Shown piece after piece: positions 55,401 to 64,000 of a DNA stretch of 64,000 nucleotides. The stretch is from Zelopaecilomyces penicillatus (Eukaryota > Ascomycota > Sordariomycetes > Hypocreales > Pseudodiploosporaceae), in NCBI GenBank assembly GCA_005765155.1, contig VCCP01000004.1, forward strand, positions 5,208,001 to 5,272,000, read 5' to 3'. The position numbers were made by a program, and so were the translations under genes. A model generated the notes under the pieces. It saw nothing but the letters and a program-made list of their open reading frames with translations, was not told the DNA's origin and made no database searches. Within the stretch, counting starts at the first letter, position 1. Every line of letters begins with the position of its first letter.

Positions 55401-58400
55401 ATTACCAGGCGGGCTGTTATAACCAACTCCACTACTTCCGTAGCAGGGCCAACCCTCAGCTTCATTCATCGAGTGCTACACTCTCTCCTACTTTGTACAA
55501 GCAGTCAAACTCGTCGGCCCGTTGACAAAAACGACTACTACCATCTCCCTCGTCTGTCGCTGAGCGCAGGCCGACGAGGCATCTCCGCCGCCCATTTTGT
55601 CGCAACGCCACACCTGGTCCATCGCTGCATGGCGCAGCGTAGATGCGGCGCGATGGCAAATGTCCCAACAATATGCCTACATCACACCATCTCCACTTAG
55701 AAAAGCTGCCCCCCATTGCAGCAGCACAAGTGGAGATACCGCTCAAACCAAACTGTGGCTCAACGTAGGAGCGGGAGACAAGACGAAAGGAGACTGGATT
55801 TTGGACCACTCACGACGCTCTGTGATGTGCACGCTGCCTCTGGTCGCTGCATGTCATGCACCCAGCAAGCATAGCCTACAGGCAGCCTGGCCAGACCAGG
55901 CCTGATTCGCGAAATGCAAGTTGCAGACCTGCTTGCGAGACCTGCAGCCGCTTGCCCCACCCTGGGAGCAAGGGAGGGAGTAGAGTTTCAAGGAAAAGGA
56001 TAGGCAACCGAAAATTGCTTGCACGAATATGATGCTGTATGAGTACCAACTGTACTGTACGAATTAGCACTGCTTCAAGCTGGTCCCAACCGCAAGATGA
56101 ACCCATGTCACAGTGTGGTCTCAGCTTTTGCACTCGGGCCCGTACTCCTATCACCAACGACCGTCCATGAAAAGCACAAACCACCAGTTTACGGTTGTAC
56201 TCATTTGCTCTACATCATGTCTGACATTGTCTCTGTAATCGTTCCGACTTCTCCAAAGCCCTCCGTGGCTGTCGCAGGCCGCCCGTGTCTTTTAGAGACT
56301 TTCTGGGCATCCAGCATTTTCCGCATGATTCTGAGCTTTTATCTGATCTGATCCACACACAGCAATGCCAAATTTACCTCCCTCCATCCCTACCTCCATC
56401 TACAGTAGGTGCATATAACACTTGAGGGCTGTCTACTCAAACAGCCGCCGTTCCAACGGTGCGGTGATTGCATCCTACCCCAGACTCTTCGCTTTTTAAT
56501 TACGAAATACGCGGTGTATTTGAAAATTCTACGCCAATGTTTATTGACAACTTACTACGCCATGCAGACAAAGAAGTTATCGGAATGCAACGCAACATCA
56601 GTGGCAAAAGAAGGGCTGCAAGGCTTTCAGGCAACTCCCTTTTTCCATGTATCGCAAATGTTCGGGCCAATTCGCACTCCGCACTTGCGCAAGACCAGGG
56701 AAGGTATTATTATCCTAAACGACGCCATCAGCCGCGAACCGTGGTTTTGATTAGCGCCAGCCATCTAAACCTTACGGCCACAGCTTCTCGGCGACCGCTG
56801 TGCGCCATACATTACTAGTTCTTTCATGGCATATTGATACATTCCTTCCAAAAAAAAAAAAAAAATGTCACTCATGAGACCTTGACAATATGAGCATCTA
56901 TATCTCAGCTCTTGTATGACTAATTGCACATCGTCTTGTCAACTTGCTGCTCATTGTCGGTTTCCAAGATCCTGGCTGAGTTTTTTCCCCCTCCCAATTC
57001 GTTGCACTCAGCTCATCGATTGCAACATCACGCCTTATCTGCGCAACGGTCTTGGTCCTTCCAGCTTCCAGGGGGCAGCCAACCAGTATCTCGATGCTTC
57101 AATGCTACTATGGATTTGATTGGCTTATCATGTCATTGTTCGATCATGTCTGCCCCCCCTTGTAGAACTATGCATTGCGCTAGCAGGGGCTAGCATTTCT
57201 CCCGCAGAGCAGGGGGTGTGAACCTAAGGCTAGATAGCAACCAACACACCTCCACCAAAGAGCAGCCATTTTTATCACGCGTTTTCTCTGCACATTTGAG
57301 TCTCTTTCTCGGATTGCTTACTGTATGCACTCCGTACAAGGAGCAGGATGGGCAACGAGACATGGTGTATTGCATCCTTGGTCGATGGAAATGTCTAGCG
57401 ACAATGCAAGATGTCGGCGGGAGCGGCGACTACTACCTCGCCAGGTTGCATTGCCGCAGCTCTCATGTCCTTTGCAGCCCTTTTTCAAAAGGTCTCAAGA
57501 TGTCGAACATCAAGACCGGTGTCTTTCATGGAGCACGAACATGTTTGCACCAAAAACCATGAACCTATTTAAATTTCTAGACAGCATTGCTCCGACAACG
57601 GACGTAAAGGGCTAAACCTTGGGGCCTCCTCTCAGCCAGCTTTGAGCCTGCACAGTCTCGTGTAAAGATTCGCCCAGTCAAACAATTGATTAAAATATTG
57701 ATATCATGAAACAAAATCATCTGGTGGTTGTCTGACAGTAAATCATGTCTACCAACAAAGCCAGCGAAGTCAGAATTGAATTGCCCATGCACTGTGGAGC
57801 GATCCGTACCCACCTCCCGTGGTCGCCGGCATGGTTGCCCCACCTCACGATGCGAATGCACGCCATTATCCGTCTGTCGATGCAAATAGGCAGTCTGGGA
57901 AGCAGGAAACACTCGTCTAGATTTTGAGACGCATGTTCAAGATTACATACAGGTGAGGTATAATTATCCATGTCTGTGCACTTGACAAACCACAGTATTT
58001 ACATTCAAGGGTTCTATTTCACCATATTCAGCAAATCTCGCGAAATCCGTTGCAGCCAGCAGGGGATTTATCGCCGGTTGCCACCTCGGTCAGATTTGAT
58101 GCCCTGGCTATAATGGACAGTGAATGCGTTTGCAGGAGAGGGCCTGCAGAAGTATTCTTGGCGGTCGAGTTGTACTAAGAGACGGACGTATTACTACAGA
58201 TAAGAGAACGACAAAGGGGGGTCGCCTGTATTTTTCCAAGGCTTGAACATGCCGAAAACCGAAGTAGCAGTTCCTTCATCCATAACAGAGAAGGGGGGCA
58301 GCTGGTTACACCAAACTTGCCAATTGGCGGGATTGGGATTGCTCTCGCGCCACCCCATTGCCTTGCGTTGTTGCCATCTCTGTCAAATCTTGGACCCTGT

Positions 58401-59433
58401 GGCAGGAAGCCACAAAAGATTTGGGCTCTGGACCCTTCTCACAGTATACACATTATGTATGTATGTGTGCCTTGGTGGTTCCCCAGGATCATGCATTAAT
58501 AACCTGGAGAAAGCAAGACAAGCGTTTTCTTGCATTCGTGGATGGTGGCAAAAGCAACCTCTCAAAACCTGGACACTGCAGATGTAGTGTTTCTTGGGGT
58601 GGTGGATTTGTCCTGCGGGCGTTTTCACACCGAGTCAAATGTTCTGTTGATGAATATGGGGATTTGCTTGGCTTTGGTGTGTCGAGGCTGATAGCCTGCA
58701 TGATGAGACCGTGTCAATCGATGGTGAAGAGGCGACACACTGGCGGTGGAGAAAAGGTCTGTCCAATAACAATCGAGCCCGCCACAGATGTAGGATTGTT
58801 CCATTGCACGCAACTATCTTTGGCTACACCACCATCAACACGACACACAAACACACAGCATCCTGGCTTAACGAACGTCGTTTGAATGGTGGCTGGCCTG
58901 CCTCCCCTCAATTCACAACGGCGTGAAAAGCCACTGGTATAGCACAGAAGAGAACGGTCTTCTCCAAGGGTCGTTTCCCCCGTTGCCTTTCCCCTCTCCT
59001 TCCCACCCTAACGCTGTGGCACCCGTCAAGCAAAAGGCCATTGTCGTGTCATGAAAGGAGCATCGGTTCCCGAGGAGATGCGGCCACTAACGGCCAATTG
59101 ACTTTTTTGTGCTTCACTTGGCGCCCCCGGCTACACCAGGAGAGACAGGTAGAAACTCTGTTGGCCCTGGAAGGGGCGGTGGTTCGTCTGTGACACCCCG
59201 GAGGGCGGACACGATTCCTATCTGCCCCTGCCCCCAAGCTGTTTCGGAACATTTGTGCCTGATTTGATGGGGGTTGTACAGGAGCGTGTAACGGGCCAAG
59301 TGGCATTTTGGCGAGGGTCTCAGGAGCTCACAGACTGGAGGTCTTGAAAATGACCGGGAAGCTACAGTCTCTCCCCCAAACGTGTCGATATTACTCCGCC
59401 TCGCTTCGCCTTGCCCAACCCATGCTTTCCATG

Positions 59434-59461
59434 CCCCCCCCCCCCCCCCCCCCCCCCCCCC
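59434..59461. repeat. 28-bp poly-C run
   Basis: Uninterrupted C tract in non-coding DNA; the exact length may be an assembly estimate. Confidence 0.8.
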
Positions 59462-60728
59462 GCAAGGAGAGCTTCATAGACAAAAGGGTCACTCATGGCC
59501 ATGGCAACCTGAGCCTATTTTCCCCTCCCCTTCCCCTCCTCTCCTCTATTCCCTGTCCCATTTTTGGCTATCAGGCAGCTTGCATCTCGGTCTGCAGCAG
59601 TGTTCCACAGAAGCTCTGGACTTTTAGATTGCCTGACCTCCTTGAGAGGGAGACTTATCACATGGCTAATCTCTTTGCCTATCTACTTGAGAAACAGTGA
59701 TGAGGCGTTTTCCCCAGGTTTTTTCTTGCAGGCCTACTCCATGTATTGTTGCTTTTTAAATTTTCAACGTGCTTCTCATCAAGCGGGGTAAGCTGTTTGC
59801 CTCTTTCGCGTGATTGATATTGCCATCATGGCGTGACAGCTAACGAGCCACGCGTTACGACAGTGTGCATCAGCCATTTGCAAGTCATTGGGCTGGGCGA
59901 AACTCCTTTGAGGCAGGTGCTTGATGAGAGCTAGATTCAATCAAGTGCCATAAAGCAACTAGGGCAGTTTACTAGTCCACTGGAGCTTATTTGATGGCCC
60001 CAATGTGCGTTACGAGTGTTTGTACTTTCTCATGTCCAAACGCATCAAGCGAGTCTGAAAGGCGATACACCAACGATGGGCCAACCAGCCCAGTGCGTCG
60101 TCCTCAAATGTCACGAACCACTCTACTGTGGATCCTGTCACTTTCACACGGTACGCTTGCGCCGCAGCCTCATAACGGTCCACAGTGCACAGGGGGTTGA
60201 GAAGCGGGGCAAGGACAGGGCGTGTGAAATGCACGATGACATGATGCCGACAGTTGCCCCCTGGCTTGTTGGGACATGTTGCTCCGGCCATGTCTCGAGT
60301 CGGGTTGGCGCTCCGTTTGCCGTGGGTTTTGAAGAAAGGAGTCTTATGTTATCGCCCTTGGTGGTTGTTGTATATTACAGTACAGTTTTACATCCTGCAA
60401 AAAGGATTTGCAACATTGAAAAGGAGGGTGGAATCTTGAGATTGTCCCGACTTAGCTCGTTGAAAATCCCCGACTAAATGGGATGAGGGGGGAGCGGGGG
60501 ATTTAAAGTATTTTGCCACGTCTGGCAGGAAGCCATGTGTTAAAGAAAACGAACATCAAGGGTCCTTGGAATGTTGGTTCGCAGAGCAAAAAACAGGTTC
60601 TGGAGATGGTATTCTTGGACATGGCGAAGTTGATCAAAACGCCATCAGCGACCCTACTTAGCTACCTACCTCACTACACAAGGCTGAGCAGGGCCTCTTG
60701 TTGAGGGTTTTCCTTACCAAACAGCGCA

Positions 60729-61070
60729 ATGATGTTCACACCACCCCCACCCACAACGGGCGATGATGAGCAAAGTTTGACGACAGATACCGGTGGCCCG
60801 AAGAACGATGCTCTTCAAGCGTTCACCCTGTCAACTGATCGGCACGGCTGGTAAGTCATTAAAAGAAAATCCATGCCTCCCTGCCTGTAATTACTACGCA
60901 GGAAAAAAGTCTGCGGTACATTGAAGGGAGTGGGCCGGCCAGGGTGCTCGCGAGTTCACTTTTTATCCCCGATGTCGTACCCAAGACGCGATCTCCAGGG
61001 GTGTGCAAAGCCGTCAATCACGATGAGATGCATATCACGTTGGTTCCTATTTCGTTGCGGCCGCAAATGA
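60729..61070 (+). CDS. Possible small spliced ORF (96 codons)
   Basis: ATG 60729 opens 40 codons (MMFTPPPPTTGDDEQSLTTDTG...), reaches a consensus donor gtaagt at 60851, and a 51-bp intron ending cag at 60901 completes a Trp codon and stays open for 55 more codons to TGA 61068. Exon 1 looks protein-like; exon 2 is Arg/Cys-rich and looks less so. No family is recognised. It may be chance. Confidence 0.2.
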
Positions 61071-62781
61071 TGATGCATTATTGAAAGACAATTCCAGAGT
61101 TTCCATATATTTTCTTTCTCCTTGGGAACAATCCGCTTTGGTCAATCATGGATCAAACGTGCTCAAGGAGGAGCGCAAGGAAATACGGAGAAAGATATCG
61201 CATGCAGAAAATCTGCATGGGCCTAGTGATTGGCTAGTTAGCGTGGAAGTGTCAGCAGGACGAAGCCAGAGATAACGCCAAAGGAAGAGCTGGCGGTGTT
61301 CATGACGCGCCACGACTTAGAGATAAGGATTCTGTTAGGGGCAAAGTTGCTACTACGACAAAGAGGAGAAAGGAGCCTCCTTTTGAACTGACGTCTTTCC
61401 GTTTTGGAGAGGCCGCTTGTCAAGAAGGTTTTAGAGTAAGAAAAATTACAAAAAGACTCCATACATAACGGGGCCATGAATCAGTGGTAGGTTTCTTTTC
61501 GATATGAGCGGGCCCGACCCGACCGGGGTGGATCTGTTAGTAACCATTGCTGATGGAGTCTGCATCAGCCAGAAGAGGGGCCCTTTGTGTTTGAGAATCA
61601 CGATCGTGATGATGACGTCGCTTCAAAAGGTAAAAGCGAAAGGGAATGAAAAAATTAAAAGGCGGAGGAAAACTCTGGAAGCTGACAGCGCCGCAAAAAC
61701 ATCCCACAACTCATTTTGCAAATATGAAGTTTTGGGTCTGAAACCACCCCTCCCCACGTCATCTTCTTCAATCCTTTTTACTTATCATTTCAGCTTTTGC
61801 ACAGAAGGATCTTTCCCCAACAGGGCGGGCCCCCTTTAGCAAGGGGTGATGAGACTAAAAAAAAACATAGCGTGCGTGCGTGCGTGGGTAGGAGCTTTTT
61901 TAAACTTATTAGTAACCCGATTGATAAAACAAAAAGTAACACGGGACATTCAACATGGATTGCGTGCGCAAAAAACAATCTTTCCTTGCGTCTTGAAGAG
62001 AAAAAGGGCTCTATTTTGAAGAGGGGGGGGGGTTCCCTGGAATAAGTACGTGGCCATGCACTCCGCATGCATCTCAAGTGTCATGCACTGTCGATTACGT
62101 GCTTTAAGATTTGAAAGCGAGAAAAGGCAAAGACACTCATGGTGAAGGGAGGGAATTTGAATATCAGACATTGTGGGATGATGTTGGGGAGTCAAGCACA
62201 CCGACGACCAGACTTGACTTTCAATATAAGATACCCTTTTCTTCATTACACTTTCCGAACATGGTTTGGGTGTTTTAATAGTGCTGTTATCTAGTATTTA
62301 GGTTAGATCCAATACATCGTTCGATGCTTTGGCCTGAAGCACGGGCTCGTACCATCTTTACGTGTGTTTCCATGGACATGGAGTTTCACACTATGCCTAG
62401 TTTACTACAAGCTTCGACTGCCATTGTTTACACTACTAGTACGTGCGAATTGAGAACCAAATGGTCTCCAATATCGTCGTAGGTTGTATAGATGTAATAA
62501 TATGTACATGTCAACCTTGGCAAGGTTCGGCTAGCTTTGAAAAGCCAAAGCCAGCACTCAAGAAAAAGGCGTTTACGAGAAGGACTAGCGGTAAGCAAAA
62601 AAAAAACCCCAGACCTAGAACTAACTAACAAGTCATTACAGCCATGCGACGCCGCCTCCGGGCTTTACCAATTTGAGCGTTTGCAGGGACGAGTAATGCG
62701 TCTGAGCGTTTGTACTCTCAAACTATGGGTTTGAAGCATAGATTGGGGGGGGGTTGCCCCAGGTGGCTGGGAGTTGAAGAA

Positions 62782-62799
62782 GGGGGGGGGGGGGGGGGG
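62782..62799. repeat. 18-bp poly-G run
   Basis: Uninterrupted G tract in non-coding DNA. Confidence 0.8.
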
Positions 62800-64000
62800 C
62801 ATTCACATTCCCGTCGATGCGAGACAGGTAGACACATAGATACATAGAGAAAGAGAGATGGATGGATGGAAAGCAAATGGGGTAGATATACGGTAAAGTG
62901 AAGTGAGCAGACAGACACCACCTCGAAAACCCGTTCATTGAGGAGAGTTCTGGACCAGCTGGATGGTGAGGGCGGGGGAATGGGATTGTGGGGAGAGTCT
63001 TAGTAATGATGAGTGAATGATGAGGAATTGAGACAAGGCAATGGAATGGGAACGGTGAGATGGTGATGACAGATAGCCGATGGCCGACAGATCCGGCTCG
63101 CCCTAGTGAGGGTGGGTGTGATGGATGTGGTTGGTGTAGCTTACCCTACAGATGTTATGATGCAAAATCGTTGAATGGAGATCACATTCTAGTTCCTTAG
63201 TGTTAGTAGATGGTCAATACGTAAACGGTAATTATTGCGATTAATATTTGATTATTTCAATTGATGTTCTTTTCTTTGTATATAAATGGGTGGCGACACG
63301 ATGTCATCCGATGGTGTTCACGTACAGTCTTCGATGGTAGTTTCAATATGCCACAATACATCAAAAACACCAGCTCCCAACAAATATTTTGGCAAAAATG
63401 AATGCCACAATTCCCTCATCCCCATAATCTTATACAATTAGTGAGTTATTTAAAGATCAAGGAGTAGGAAGCTCTTCTAATTCTGGTGTTGTGTGAGTTG
63501 TAAATGTAAAGGTGGAGTAAAATGTGACAAACTTTGTAAAGATTTCGGGTACGAAATATGATATGCGATATGGATGGATGGATGGATGGAGTGATGGAGT
63601 CTGCCAAGATGGGATAGGTGATGTAGATAAGAATGAATTCGATATGGTATAGTCTGGGTCTAGTAATTAGATCCCGTAAAAGTGATGAGTCTCATTGCGT
63701 GGGTGGTGGTGGTTGATGGTTGGAGCAAGTCCAAGCTTCAATTACGACTGATGTTGCTTCGCTTAAGAAATACGCGAAATTGTGATACTGTCATTGAGCG
63801 CTTTTTGATATACATTCTGCGGATATCAGATGGTTGGAGTGGTCATCAGTAACAGTCAGAAATAAAGGTAAATGGTATGAGAGTTATGTAAAAAGTTGCT
63901 GATGGGCTTTAGGAATGGCAATCACAAGGAAGAGTGGCATGTATGAAGGGTTTCTGGGATTTTAAATAAAAGACTGAGAAGAATGATGAGTGGAAAAGAA

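Larger units (their letters stand above)
49479..64000. other. Gene-poor region (14.5 kb)
   Basis: No frame here shows a recognisable family or coding bias. Contents: promoter and leader of the PP1-subunit gene (to about 50.3 kb), GT/CA tracts (for example 54904-54919), C runs at 53069-53082 and 59434-59461 (28 C), an A run near 56851-56865, an 18-G run at 62782-62799, and GGAT repeats at 63571-63590. A TATATAAAT sequence near 63280 could serve a gene beyond the window. Confidence 0.5.

Noticed and set aside
1..64000. CRISPR arrays, bacterial operons, transposons with terminal repeats
   Set aside because: Not seen; gene structure is clearly eukaryotic and no transposase, reverse transcriptase or long inverted repeat was recognised.

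Overview
The window looks like nuclear DNA of a filamentous ascomycete (Sordariomycetes, most likely Hypocreales). The evidence is short introns of about 50-110 bp with CTAAY-type branch sites, a dispersed 5S rRNA gene, and fungal-specific families: velvet, UstYa/DUF3328, a HeLo-like protein, a secreted subtilisin and a CBM21 PP1 regulator. No species is claimed. Gene models, splice sites and phases were worked out by hand, and every spliced model was checked for frame closure.

Layout. 1-5.0 kb has no convincing gene. 5.0-7.7 kb (+) is a secreted subtilisin with I9, S8 and PA domains. 8.1-10.4 kb (-) is a large protein ending in a riboflavin-kinase-like domain that lacks the catalytic Glu. 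10.9-12.5 kb (-) is a five-exon Xaa-Pro aminopeptidase (pepP type). 13.7-14.4 kb (-) is a Cys-rich secreted orphan. 16.2-21.0 kb (-) is a tandem array of three paralogous secreted proteins, each with a four-Cys N-terminal domain, a Lys-Arg linker and a Cys-free C-terminal domain, and with matching TATA positions. 21-25 kb is mostly intergenic and includes an 80-bp tandem duplication. 25.0-25.5 kb (+) is a tiny velvet-domain protein. 27.0-28.2 kb (+) is a CCDC25-like gene that needs a one-nucleotide exon. 28.5-32.2 kb (-) is a 1,219-residue fusion of a helical HeLo-like region, a pseudokinase and a trypsin-like protease. 33.5-35.3 kb (-) is a multi-spanning membrane protein.

36-45 kb is an accessory block. 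It holds a degenerate ThiD/Thi20-like protein, a small secreted protein with Lys-Arg sites, a 5S rRNA gene, two UstYa-type oxidases and, between them, an MFS transporter broken by one extra T. The two UstYa proteins plus transporter suggest a small oxidative-tailoring (dikaritin/cyclochlorotine-like) cluster, possibly decaying. 47.0-49.5 kb (-) is a glycogen-targeting PP1 subunit. 49.5-64 kb is a 14.5-kb stretch without a convincing gene, rich in homopolymer C/G and dinucleotide tracts.

The strongest leads are the HeLo-like/pseudokinase/protease fusion, the tandem bipartite secreted family, the one-nucleotide exon, the mini-velvet protein and the UstYa/MFS/UstYa cluster.
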